NCBI RefSeq assembly: GCF_000295095.1
Contig: NZ_JH806634.1
Coordinates: 483,092-547,091, forward strand
Reading direction: 5' to 3'
From: Actinomyces timonensis DSM 23838
GTDB taxonomy: Bacteria > Actinomycetota > Actinomycetes > Actinomycetales > Actinomycetaceae
DNA length: 64,000 bases
Part shown: piece by piece, positions 56,005 through 64,000 of the stretch
How the letters are laid out: the number at the start of each line of letters is the position of its first letter
Position numbering within the stretch: position 1 is the stretch's first letter
Position numbers and translations under genes: made by a program
Notes under the pieces: generated by a model
Told to the model about the DNA's origin: nothing
The model's database searches: none
The model's input: only the letters and a program-made list of their open reading frames with translations

Positions 56005-57443
56005 CCAGCATGAGCGGGTCCGTGACCCTGAGAGACGTCGACTACGCCTACCCCTCCGGGCAGGAGGTGCTCAGCGGCATCACCCTCGAGCCCGCCGAGG
56101 GGGCGCTGACCCTCGTCTGCGGCGCCTCGGGCTGCGGGAAATCCACCCTCATCCGCCTCCTCAACGGGCTCATCCCGCATTTCCACCACGGAGAGCGCAC
56201 CGGCCACGTGCTCATCGACGGCGAGGAGGTCGCCTCCACCCCCATCGGCCAGATGGGCCTGCGCACCGCGACGGTCTTCCAGAACCCGGCCACGCAGTTC
56301 TTCACCACCACCGTGGCCGACGAGCTCGCCTTCGCCCCCCAGAACTACCGGGTGGGCGCGGACGAGATCCGCCGTCGTCGGGGCGAGGCGCTCGCCGACC
56401 TCGGCATCGAGGACCTGGCCGACTGGGGCCTGCGAGGCCTGTCCGGGGGCCAGCTCCAGAAGGTCGCCTGCGCCCAGGCCCTCGCGCAGCACGCCCCCGT
56501 CATCCTCTTCGACGAGCCCACCTCCAACCTCGACCCGGAGGCCATCGACTCCATCCGCGAGGTCATCGCCCGCCTCAAGGAGCGCGGCCGCACCATCATC
56601 GTCGCCGAGCACCGCGTCCACTTCCTGCGCGGCCTCGTTGACGAGGCCGTCATCATCATCGACGGGCGGATCACCGCGCGGATGAGAGGGGAGGATCTCT
56701 TCGCCATGGACGACGCCGAGCGGCGCCGCCTCGGCCTGCGCAGCCTCGCCCGCCCCGACCTGCCCGAGCTCACGAGCGCGGGCGAGCCCCTGGAGATCAT
56801 CGACGTCCCCGCCATCCGCCCCCGCCGCCCAGATCCGGGAGCGCCGGGCGCGCTGGGTGAGCCGGGGCCGGGCCCCGACGGCGAAGGCCTCGTCATCGAG
56901 GACATGGTGGTTGAACGCGGCGGGCGCGTCATCCTCGACCTGGAGCGGCTCGCCTTCCCTACAGGCGCCGTCACCGGGATCGTGGGCGCCAACGGCATCG
57001 GCAAGACCACCCTGGTGCGCGCCATCTGCCGCCTCCAGCGCTGCCACCGGGACGTCCGCGTCACCCTCGACGGCGCCCCGCTGGCCCGCGGCCAGGCCTT
57101 CCTCGTCATGCAGGACGTCCACCGCCAGCTCTTCGCGGAATCAGTCGCCGACGAGGCCAGCGCGCCCCAGCTCGAGCGCCTCGACCTGGCCGGGCTGGCC
57201 GAGCGCCACCCCCTGTCCCTGTCCGGCGGGCAGAAGCAGCGCCTCGTCATCGCCACCGCTATCGACCAGGAGGCCCGCGTCATCATCTTCGACGAGCCCA
57301 CCTCCGGCGTCGACTACCGGCACCTGGTGTCGATCGCCGCCGAGCTGCGCGCGCTCGCGGACGAGGGGCGCGTCGTCATCGTCGTCAGCCACGACGCCGA
57401 GTTCCTCGCCGAGTGCGCCGACCGGATCATCCGGCTCGTCTGA
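55995..57443 (+). CDS. ECF transporter fused double ATPase (EcfA-like)
   Basis: 482 residues with two ABC domains. The first has Walker A GASGCGKSTL, signature LSGGQLQKVACAQAL and VILFDEPTSNLDP; the second has GANGIGKTTL, LSGGQKQRLVIATAI and VIIFDEPTSGVDY. The ATG overlaps the EcfT stop by 10 bases. It drives substrate release into the cytoplasm. Confidence 0.94.
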   Translation: MGMTSMSGSVTLRDVDYAYPSGQEVLSGITLEPAEGALTLVCGASGCGKSTLIRLLNGLIPHFHHGERTGHVLIDGEEVASTPIGQMGLRTATVFQNPATQFFTTTVADELAFAPQNYRVGADEIRRRRGEALADLGIEDLADWGLRGLSGGQLQKVACAQALAQHAPVILFDEPTSNLDPEAIDSIREVIARLKERGRTIIVAEHRVHFLRGLVDEAVIIIDGRITARMRGEDLFAMDDAERRRLGLRSLARPDLPELTSAGEPLEIIDVPAIRPRRPDPGAPGALGEPGPGPDGEGLVIEDMVVERGGRVILDLERLAFPTGAVTGIVGANGIGKTTLVRAICRLQRCHRDVRVTLDGAPLARGQAFLVMQDVHRQLFAESVADEASAPQLERLDLAGLAERHPLSLSGGQKQRLVIATAIDQEARVIIFDEPTSGVDYRHLVSIAAELRALADEGRVVIVVSHDAEFLAECADRIIRLV

Positions 57444-57520
57444 CCGAGACCATTCCAGCCCCGCCCCTGACCAGCCCCGCCCTGCCACCACCGCCCGACG
57501 ATCCCCACGGGAGCCAGACC

Positions 57521-59362
57521 ATGACAGCGCCGACAGCACCACCGACCGCGAGCCCGACCACCCGCGGGACTCCCGCCCTCAGTGTCTCCGACCTCATCGC
57601 GCCGGCCCGCGGCGCCATGATCGTCTCCGCGATCCTCACCGCCCTCGGTGCCGTCCTCGTCGTCGTGCCCTTCGCCGCCCTGCACCGCATGGCCGCCCTC
57701 TGGCTCGGCGAGTCCAGCGCCACCGGCTGGGCGAGCAGGCCATGGGCCTGGGCCATCATCGCCGTCGTCAGCCTGGCCGTCTCCCAGATGCTCTACCTGT
57801 CGGGCATCGGCCTGACCCACCTCGCCGAGGCGAACCTGCGCCACACCCTGCGCCTCAAGGCCGTGGACGCCCTGTCCCACATGCCGCTCGGCCGCGTGGC
57901 CCTCACCCCGCGCGGCGCCATCCGCAAAATGGTCTGCGACGACACCTCCGCGATCCACACCCTCGTCGCCCACCTGCCCGGTGACGCCACCAACGCCGTC
58001 GTCGCCGCCGTCGCCGGCCTGGGCTACCTCGCCTGGGTCGACTGGCGGCTCACGCTCTCCCTCGTCGGCGCCTGGGGAGGACTCTTCACCATCGTGCTCG
58101 CCGTCGGGATGCGAGGACTGGGCGGGATCATGGGGCGATTCAGCGCCGCCCAGACGGGGCTCGCCGCCGCCACCGTCGAGATGCTCGAGGGCATCAAGGA
58201 GATCAAGGGCTTCCAGGCCGCCGAGGCCACCCGCACCCGCTTCGACGCCGCTCGCGGCGAGTTCTCGGAGATCTCCTTCGAGTGGACCCGGGCCTCAGGG
58301 CGGGCCATGAGCCTCATGAGCGCGCTGCTCCGGCCAGCCACCGTCGCGGCGATGCTGGCGCCGCTCGCGGTGCTGTTCACCTCCCAGGGATGGACGCCGC
58401 TGTCCGCCACCCTGCCCTTCTTCCTCCTCGCGCCCGGGCTGCCCGAGGGCATGCTCACCATGGCGGGGCTCATGCAGCACCTCTACGAGTCGAGGCAGGC
58501 CGCGCGCTCCACGGCCGACCTGCTCAGCGAGGAGCCCATGGAGCAGGGGGAGCACGCCGAGGGGCCGGGCCCCGCCCCCGGGAGGGTCGAGGCGCGCGAC
58601 GTCGTCTTCTCCTACACCGAGGGCGCGCCCGTGCTGCGCGGGGTCTCGTTCACCGCCGAGCCCGGGACCGTCACCGCGCTCGTCGGCCCCTCGGGCGGGG
58701 GCAAGTCCACACTGGCCCGCCTCATCGCCCGCTTCCACGACGTCGATAGCGGCCAGATGCTCATCTCCGGCCTCGACGCGCGCGACACCCGCTTCTCCTG
58801 GCTGGGCTCGCAGGTGGCGATCGTCCTGCAGGACGTCGACCTCACCCACGACTCCGTCCACGACAACATCGCCCTCGGGCGCCCTGGCGCCAGCCGGGCC
58901 GAGGTGGAGGAGGCCGCCCGCGCCGCCTGCATCCACGAGCGCATCACGCGCCTGCCCCACGGCTATGACACGGTGCTCGGCGAGGAGGGCGGCCACCTCT
59001 CCGGGGGAGAGAAGCAGCGGATCACCCTGGCCCGCGCCTACCTCCAGGACGCCCCCATCCTCGTCCTCGACGAGGCCACCGCCCAGGCGGATCCCGCCTC
59101 CGAGCGGGATATCCACCGCGCCCTGTCCCGCCTGGCGGCCGGGCGGACCGTCATCACCATCGCCCACCGCCTGTCCACCATCCGCGACGCCGACCAGATC
59201 CTCGTCGTCGACCGCGGGCGGATCATCGAGCGCGGGAGGCACGAGGAGCTGCTCGCCGCGGGGGGCCGTTACGCCTCCCTGTGGCGCTCCCAGCACGACG
59301 GCGGCGACGGCCGTGACGACAGCGATGACCCTGACAGCTGCGGCGACGAGGACGGTGAATGA
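57521..59362 (+). CDS. Half-size ABC transporter 1 (YbtP/IrtA-like)
   Basis: 613 residues from the ATG at 57521 with GGGAG upstream (a longer frame starting at 57413 overlaps the ATPase gene and is not preferred). An N-terminal membrane domain of about six helices (RGAMIVSAILTALGAVLVVV onwards) is followed by an ATPase with GPSGGGKST, LSGGEKQRITLARAY and ILVLDEATAQADP. It pairs with the next gene. Such exporter-fold heterodimers import ferric siderophores in YbtPQ and IrtAB. Confidence 0.9.
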   Translation: MTAPTAPPTASPTTRGTPALSVSDLIAPARGAMIVSAILTALGAVLVVVPFAALHRMAALWLGESSATGWASRPWAWAIIAVVSLAVSQMLYLSGIGLTHLAEANLRHTLRLKAVDALSHMPLGRVALTPRGAIRKMVCDDTSAIHTLVAHLPGDATNAVVAAVAGLGYLAWVDWRLTLSLVGAWGGLFTIVLAVGMRGLGGIMGRFSAAQTGLAAATVEMLEGIKEIKGFQAAEATRTRFDAARGEFSEISFEWTRASGRAMSLMSALLRPATVAAMLAPLAVLFTSQGWTPLSATLPFFLLAPGLPEGMLTMAGLMQHLYESRQAARSTADLLSEEPMEQGEHAEGPGPAPGRVEARDVVFSYTEGAPVLRGVSFTAEPGTVTALVGPSGGGKSTLARLIARFHDVDSGQMLISGLDARDTRFSWLGSQVAIVLQDVDLTHDSVHDNIALGRPGASRAEVEEAARAACIHERITRLPHGYDTVLGEEGGHLSGGEKQRITLARAYLQDAPILVLDEATAQADPASERDIHRALSRLAAGRTVITIAHRLSTIRDADQILVVDRGRIIERGRHEELLAAGGRYASLWRSQHDGGDGRDDSDDPDSCGDEDGE

Positions 59363-61104
59363 GCATGTGGAAACTACTGCTGAGACTGGTCGACCCGCGC
59401 CAGATGAAGGCGATCACCGCCTGGTTCGTCGCCTCCTCGGTGCTCCAGGGGCTCACCCTGGGCGCCCTCATCCCGTTCCTTCGGGCCCTCTACTCCCGAT
59501 CCGATGCCGTGGGCGCCTGGATGGCCGTCCTCATCGTGGGAGGGGCGGGCGTCGTCGCCGTCGACATGATCGCCCAGACCCGCTCCTACCGGGTCAGCGT
59601 CTATGAGATCTGCGACACGATGATCAGCCGCGTCGCCGAGCACGTCCTCGCCCTGCCGCTGGGCTGGTTCTCCGCCGCCCGCCAGGCGGCCGTGGTCAAC
59701 GCGACCTCCAAGGAGGTCAACACGCTGTCGCACGTGGCCTCCATGGTCATCCCCAACCTGTGCAACGCCTTCATCGTCCCGCTGGTCATGATCGTCGTCG
59801 TCGCCGCCGTCGATTGGCAGCTGGCCCTCATCATGGCTCTCACCATCGTGCCGCTGCTCCTCATCTGGCGGCGCATGAGGGTGGCCACCACGCGCGCCAA
59901 TGAGATCGAGGACGCCGCTGCCGCCGTCGCCGCGGGCAGGCTCATCGAGTTCGCCCGCCTCCAGCCCGTGCTGCGCGCCTCGGGGCTGGTCGAGCGCGGC
60001 TGGGAGCCGGTGAGGGCGGCCCTCGAGGAGGACGCCGAGGCCACCCTGGAGGGCCTGCGCGTCAAGGGGCGCCCGGGCCAGGCCTTCAACCTCGTGGCCA
60101 ACGCCTCCTTCGCCCTCATCATGGCCGTGGGCCTGGCGGCGGTGGGCGGGCACCGCCTCGACGTCGTCGCCTACCTCGCGATCATGGCCGTCACCGCCCG
60201 GATGCTCATGCCGTTGACCAAGGCCGCCATGTACTCCACTGAGGCGGACAACTCCATCGTCGCGCTGCGGGCGATGAACGCGATCCTCGCCGCCCAGCCC
60301 CTGCCCGATCCCGCCCCCGGGCAGGAGGCCGCGGCCCAGGGGACCGGCATCGAGCTGGAGGACGTCGGCTTCTCCTACGAACAGGGGCGCACCGTGCTCG
60401 GCGGCGTCAGCCTCTCCGCGCCAGCCGGGCGGGTCACCGCGCTGGTCGGGCCCTCGGGGGCGGGAAAGTCCACTGTGCTGCGCCTGGCCGCCCGCTTCTG
60501 GGACGCGGACAGCGGAGCCGTGCGGATCGGCGGCGCCGACGTGCGGGACCTCGGGACCACGGCCGTCATGGGCATGACCTCCATGGTCTTCCAGGATGTC
60601 TACCTCTTCGACACCACGATCCGCGAGAACCTGCGCGTGGCCAGGCCGGACGCGACAGATGCGGAGCTGGAGCGGGCCGCCGAGCGCGCCAGGCTCACCG
60701 CCGTCATCGACTCACTCCCCGACGGGTGGGAGACACGGGTCGGCCCCGCGGGCACGAGCCTGTCCGGCGGGGAGAGGCAGCGGGTTGCCATCGCCCGCGC
60801 CTTCCTCAAGGACGCGCCGATCCTCCTCCTCGATGAGGTCACCTCCGCGCTGGACGGTGAGAACGAGTCCGCGATCGCGGAGGTCGTGCGCGAGCTGTCG
60901 GCCGGGCGCACGGTCCTGGTGGTCGCCCACCGGATCTCGACGATCCAGCGTGCCGACGAGGTTGTCTTCCTCGCGCCTGGGCCGGGCGGCGCCCGGGTCG
61001 CCCAGTGCGGAGCGCCTGAGGAGCTGGGGCGGGTGGACGGCCCCTACCGCGAGTTCCTGCGCGCAGCGGAGGACTCCTCGCGCTGGCGCCTGGCGGGCCA
61101 GTGA
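59359..61104 (+). CDS. Half-size ABC transporter 2 (YbtQ/IrtB-like)
   Basis: 581 residues from the ATG that overlaps the previous stop (ATGA). The membrane domain (ITAWFVASSVLQGLTLGALI, IPNLCNAFIVPLVMIVVVAA) precedes an ATPase with GPSGAGKST, LSGGERQRVAIARAF and ILLLDEVTSALDG. It forms the heterodimer with the previous protein. The iron box upstream of the operon supports an iron-related import role over drug export. Confidence 0.9.
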   Translation: MSMWKLLLRLVDPRQMKAITAWFVASSVLQGLTLGALIPFLRALYSRSDAVGAWMAVLIVGGAGVVAVDMIAQTRSYRVSVYEICDTMISRVAEHVLALPLGWFSAARQAAVVNATSKEVNTLSHVASMVIPNLCNAFIVPLVMIVVVAAVDWQLALIMALTIVPLLLIWRRMRVATTRANEIEDAAAAVAAGRLIEFARLQPVLRASGLVERGWEPVRAALEEDAEATLEGLRVKGRPGQAFNLVANASFALIMAVGLAAVGGHRLDVVAYLAIMAVTARMLMPLTKAAMYSTEADNSIVALRAMNAILAAQPLPDPAPGQEAAAQGTGIELEDVGFSYEQGRTVLGGVSLSAPAGRVTALVGPSGAGKSTVLRLAARFWDADSGAVRIGGADVRDLGTTAVMGMTSMVFQDVYLFDTTIRENLRVARPDATDAELERAAERARLTAVIDSLPDGWETRVGPAGTSLSGGERQRVAIARAFLKDAPILLLDEVTSALDGENESAIAEVVRELSAGRTVLVVAHRISTIQRADEVVFLAPGPGGARVAQCGAPEELGRVDGPYREFLRAAEDSSRWRLAGQ

Positions 61105-61129
61105 GATCCGGTCCCCTTGGCGATCGGGC

Positions 61130-61963
61130 TCAGGCGCCGAGCTCGCGGTCCCGGGCGACGGTGGCCTCGAAGGCCCGCACGACGGCGTCGGAGAAGCCCG
61201 CCCGCTCCATCGCCACGAGCCCGGCGATCGTCGTGCCGCCCGGCGAGCAGATGGAGTCGATGAGCTCGGCGGGGGAGCGGCGCGGCGCGGCATCGGCCCC
61301 CGCCTGCGCGGTGAGCGCCGTGCCCAGGACCGCCTGGGTGACGATCTCGACCGCCGCGGCCTTGGGGATGCCGCCCAGCACGCCCGCGCTGGCCAGTGCC
61401 TCGATGAAGGCCAGGACGAAGGCGGGGGAGGAGCCCGCCAGGCCGACGAAGGCGGAGAAATCCTTGTCCGCGAGCTCCACCGTCCTCCCGACGGCGCCCA
61501 TGAGGGTGCGCGCGGAGTCCATGGCCGCCTCGTCGACGCCCGGGCCCGCGGCGAGGGCCGTCATCGAGGCGCCCACGCCCGCCGCCATATTCGGCATCGC
61601 CCGCACCACGCGGGTGCCGGCGGGCAGGAGGGCGGCCAGGCGCTCCAGGCCGAGGCCGGCGGCGATGGACAGCACGAGGGGGGCGCGCCCAGCCGACTCA
61701 GTCAGCACGGGCGCGATCTCCTCCACGACGCCGGGAAGGACCTGCGGCTTGACGGCCAGGACGAGGACGTCGTCGGCACCCAGGCGGGATACGAGGGCGG
61801 CGGAGTCGGGCACATGCCCCGCGCCGGTCTCCGCGGCCAGCGCCCGGGCCGAGTCATGGGCGCTCGTGAGAAGGATGGAGGCGGGGGAGATGCCCGCGCC
61901 GACCGCCCCGCGCACGATCGCGCCCGCCATGTTCCCCGCGCCGATGAATCCGTAGCTCGTCAT
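61130..61963 (-). CDS. proC: Pyrroline-5-carboxylate reductase
   Basis: 277 residues. NAD(P)-binding YGFIGAGNMAGAIVRGAV at the N-terminus, VLAVKPQVLPGVV and VRAMPNMAAGVGASM in the middle, and the C-terminal signature SPAELIDSICSPGGTTIAGL identify ProC. It catalyses the last step of proline synthesis. The gene reads leftward, convergent with the ECF operon. Confidence 0.96.
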   Translation of the reverse strand: MTSYGFIGAGNMAGAIVRGAVGAGISPASILLTSAHDSARALAAETGAGHVPDSAALVSRLGADDVLVLAVKPQVLPGVVEEIAPVLTESAGRAPLVLSIAAGLGLERLAALLPAGTRVVRAMPNMAAGVGASMTALAAGPGVDEAAMDSARTLMGAVGRTVELADKDFSAFVGLAGSSPAFVLAFIEALASAGVLGGIPKAAAVEIVTQAVLGTALTAQAGADAAPRRSPAELIDSICSPGGTTIAGLVAMERAGFSDAVVRAFEATVARDRELGA

Positions 61964-62107
61964 CGCCCCAGGCTACCCGCCCGGTGGTCGGCAGTGTCCG
62001 ACAGTGGCGGGCAGTGGCCGGCGCTCACCACCACGGAGCGATCCCGGACTGTTCCGATCATCGACGATCCGTGGCGCTTGCCTGCGGCGACGGTCCACAA
62101 TGGCCGT

Positions 62108-62896
62108 ATGAGCACCCCAGACGCAGTCTCTCCAGCCCCCGTCGCAGAGCCCGCCGTCGCGCGCCGCGCGCTCGTCACCGGCGCCTCCACAGGGATCGGG
62201 GCGGCCACCGTCCGCCTCCTGCGCGCCCATGGATGGCAGGTCGTGGCCACGGCCCGGCGCGCCGAGCGCCTGGCCGCCCTGGCCGACGAGACGGGCTGCG
62301 ACTGGATCGCCGCCGACCTGCAGAAGCCCGAGGATGTTGAGCGCCTGGCCAGCCAGGCCCAGGCGGCCGGTCCCATCGACGCCGTCGTCAACAACGCTGG
62401 CGGGGCGATCGGCGTCGACCCCGTGGCGCAGGGCAAGCCCGAGGAGTGGCTGACCATGTACGAGCGCAACGTGCTCGGTGCGCTGCGTGTGAGCCAGGCC
62501 TTCCTGCCCGCGATGCGCGAGCGCGGCGGCGACCTCCTCTTCCTCACCTCCACCGCCGGCCATGCGACCTACCCCGGTGGCGCGGGCTATGTGGCCGCCA
62601 AGCACGCCGAGCGGATCATCGCCAACACCCTGCGCCTGGAGCTCGTGGGCGAGCCCGTGCGCGTCATCGAGATCGCCCCGGGCCTGGTGTCCACGGAGGA
62701 GTTCTCCCTCAACCGCCTTCACGGCGACGCCGCCGCGGCCGCGCGGGTCTACGAGGGCGTCGCGGAGCCGCTCGTGGCCGAGGACATCGCCGAGTGCATC
62801 GTGTGGGCCCTGGAGCGCCCCGCCCACGTCAACATCGATTCTCTCACCGTGCGCCCCCGCGCCCAGGCCTCCAACACCGTCATCGCGCGGGACTGA
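62108..62896 (+). CDS. Short-chain dehydrogenase/reductase
   Basis: 262 residues from the ATG at 62108. Cofactor loop VTGASTGIGAATV, NNAG in DAVVNNAGGAIG, catalytic serine in FLTSTAGHATYPGG and YVAAKHAERI (the YxxxK pair) place it in the classical SDR family, probably NADP(H)-linked (ARRAERL after the second strand). The closest pattern is the YdfG-like 3-hydroxy acid dehydrogenase group. The substrate is not determinable. Confidence 0.92.
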   Translation: MSTPDAVSPAPVAEPAVARRALVTGASTGIGAATVRLLRAHGWQVVATARRAERLAALADETGCDWIAADLQKPEDVERLASQAQAAGPIDAVVNNAGGAIGVDPVAQGKPEEWLTMYERNVLGALRVSQAFLPAMRERGGDLLFLTSTAGHATYPGGAGYVAAKHAERIIANTLRLELVGEPVRVIEIAPGLVSTEEFSLNRLHGDAAAAARVYEGVAEPLVAEDIAECIVWALERPAHVNIDSLTVRPRAQASNTVIARD

Positions 62897-62934
62897 GGCC
62901 CGCCGGGCGTGTGGCCAGCGCAACCCCGCCCACG

Positions 62935-63282
62935 CGCGGCCAGGAGTGGCCCCAGCGCCAGGCGGGCCACTACACTTCCGAATCCACAGGCAGCGACCCG
63001 GCCGACTCGCCATCCGGCGATCGGGCATCACCGGCGAGCCTCCGGAAGAACAGCGCCCGGGCCTCTTCGCCCGCCCGCCCAGTAGACCCGGACGGGACAG
63101 CCCGTCACAGCTGGTCATGAAGCGGTCGTACCGCGCGCGGCCCCCGGGCAGGCGCGGCGCGGCAAGCGAGGTGGTACCGCGGTGCGGCCCCACCGGCCCG
63201 GGAGCCCCCGGGCGGTGAGCGCCGGCGTCGTCCTCGTGAGTCCAATCCACCCGGATGTTCACGAGCGAAAGACGCGAGGCAT
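62935..63282 (+). promoter_or_regulatory. T-box riboswitch, isoleucine specifier
   Basis: The leader of ileS contains the T-box sequence GAGGTGGTACCGCGG at 63168-63182, which pairs with the free CCA end of uncharged tRNA. The Stem I region contains an ATC at 63027-63029 in the context GGGCATCACCGGCGAGCC, fitting an isoleucine specifier loop. There is no clear U-rich terminator before the ATG, so the control is probably translational, as in other actinobacterial ileS T-boxes. The exact 5' boundary is estimated. Confidence 0.85.
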
Positions 63283-64000
63283 ATGGCTGAGCAGACCCAG
63301 CGCAGCGCCGCCGACCACACCGGCGCTGCCTTCTACCCCCTGCACCGAGACGGCGAGCGGGTCGACCCCTCCCCGTCCTTCCCCTCCCTGGAGCAGGAGA
63401 CCCTGGCCTACTGGAAGGCGGACGGCACCTTCGCCGCCTCCGTCGAGGCCCGCCCGGCCCATGACGCGGGCGGCCACTCCAATGAGTTCGTCTTCTACGA
63501 CGGCCCGCCCTTCGCCAACGGCCTGCCCCACTACGGCCACCTGCTGACCGGCTACGTCAAGGACGCCGTCGGCCGCTTCCAGACCCAGATGGGCCGCCGC
63601 GTCGAGCGCCGCTTCGGCTGGGACACCCACGGCCTGCCCGCCGAGCTCGAGGCCCAGCGGCTCCTCGGCATCGACGACATCTCCGAGATCACCCGCCCGG
63701 GGGGCCTGGGCATCGAGGCCTTCAACGCCGAGTGCCGCTCCTCGGTGCTGCGCTACACCCAGGAGTGGGAGGACTACGTCACCCGCCAGGCGCGCTGGGT
63801 GGACTTCGACAACGACTACAAGACCCTCGACCCCACCTACATGGAGAGCGTCATCTGGGCCTTCAAGTCCCTCTACGACAAGGGCCTGGCCTACCAGGGC
63901 TACCGCGTCCTTCCCTACTGCTGGCACGACCGCACGCCCCTGAGCAACCACGAGCTGCGCATGGACGACGACGTCTACCAGGACCGCCAGGACAACACGG
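63283..64000 (+). CDS. ileS: Isoleucyl-tRNA synthetase, N-terminal part
   Basis: About 239 residues up to the window edge from the ATG at 63283. The HIGH-type motif is in [20 protein letters not shown], followed by [16 protein letters not shown] and VRY-type Rossmann sequence [17 protein letters not shown]. It charges tRNA-Ile and is under control of the upstream Ile T-box. It is truncated only by the end of the window. Confidence 0.96.
   Translation, partial: MAEQTQRSAADHTGAAFYPLHRDGERVDPSPSFPSLEQETLAYWKADGTFAASVEARPAHDAGGHSNEFVFYDGPPFANGLPHYGHLLTGYVKDAVGRFQTQMGRRVERRFGWDTHGLPAELEAQRLLGIDDISEITRPGGLGIEAFNAECRSSVLRYTQEWEDYVTRQARWVDFDNDYKTLDPTYMESVIWAFKSLYDKGLAYQGYRVLPYCWHDRTPLSNHELRMDDDVYQDRQDNT

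Overview
High-GC window from an actinobacterium, most likely an Actinomyces-like member of the Actinomycetales. This is inferred from GC-rich codon use, frequent GTG starts, the tig/clpP1/clpP2/clpX chromosomal locus, a T-box leader upstream of ileS and DtxR-type iron boxes. No rRNA, tRNA or CRISPR array was seen. The window falls into two halves.

Positions 1 to about 32,000 are a large, partly decayed defence and conflict island. From left to right it holds: the end of an SF1 helicase; an RloA/RloB (AbiL-like) ATPase-Toprim pair; a RelE-like/UvrD helicase and a roughly 2,158-residue DEAD/DUF1998/nuclease-like helicase split by one frameshift; a small toxin-antitoxin-like pair under a perfect 28-bp palindrome; remnants of a VbhA/Fic module; a PIN-GNAT-PUA-like protein with an ASCH protein; a zinc-ribbon protein of unknown role; a DUF4062-like protein; an ISL3 transposase remnant; a ThsB-like TIR protein overlapping a SLATT membrane protein; a large N6-adenine methyltransferase cut in two by an IS1634-family element; an SNF2-type helicase with an in-frame amber codon; and a PIN/HTH toxin-antitoxin pair. 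The SNF2 helicase, methyltransferase, DUF1998 helicase and UvrD helicase all lie on the minus strand in an order resembling class 1 DISARM (drmD, drmMI, then helicase/DUF1998). I read them as one DISARM-like system with about 9 kb of cargo in the middle. Three of its four large genes are broken, each by a different kind of lesion.

Positions 32,000 to 64,000 are mostly core chromosome: an L,D-transpeptidase, trigger factor, ClpP1, ClpP2, ClpX, chorismate mutase, two tandem acyl-CoA synthetase-like genes, valS, proC, an SDR enzyme and the start of ileS behind an Ile T-box. The tig-clpP-clpX locus is interrupted by three accessory blocks: a TetR-controlled ABC exporter with tandem operators; an iron-box-controlled methyltransferase/ABC-importer/cupin operon; and an XRE/ImmA-IrrE/PIN module whose PIN gene is damaged. 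A second iron box precedes a five-gene operon (MptD/Trep_Strep-type ECF S component, T component, fused double ATPase and two half-size ABC transporters of the YbtP/YbtQ type), probably for uptake of an iron compound such as haem or a siderophore.

The strongest candidates for an undescribed system are the ThsB-like TIR plus SLATT pair (19,335-20,778), and the DISARM-like cassette with its RelE-like/UvrD fusion and its DUF1998 helicase carrying a nuclease-like tail. Family assignments come from motifs read by eye; no database search was possible.
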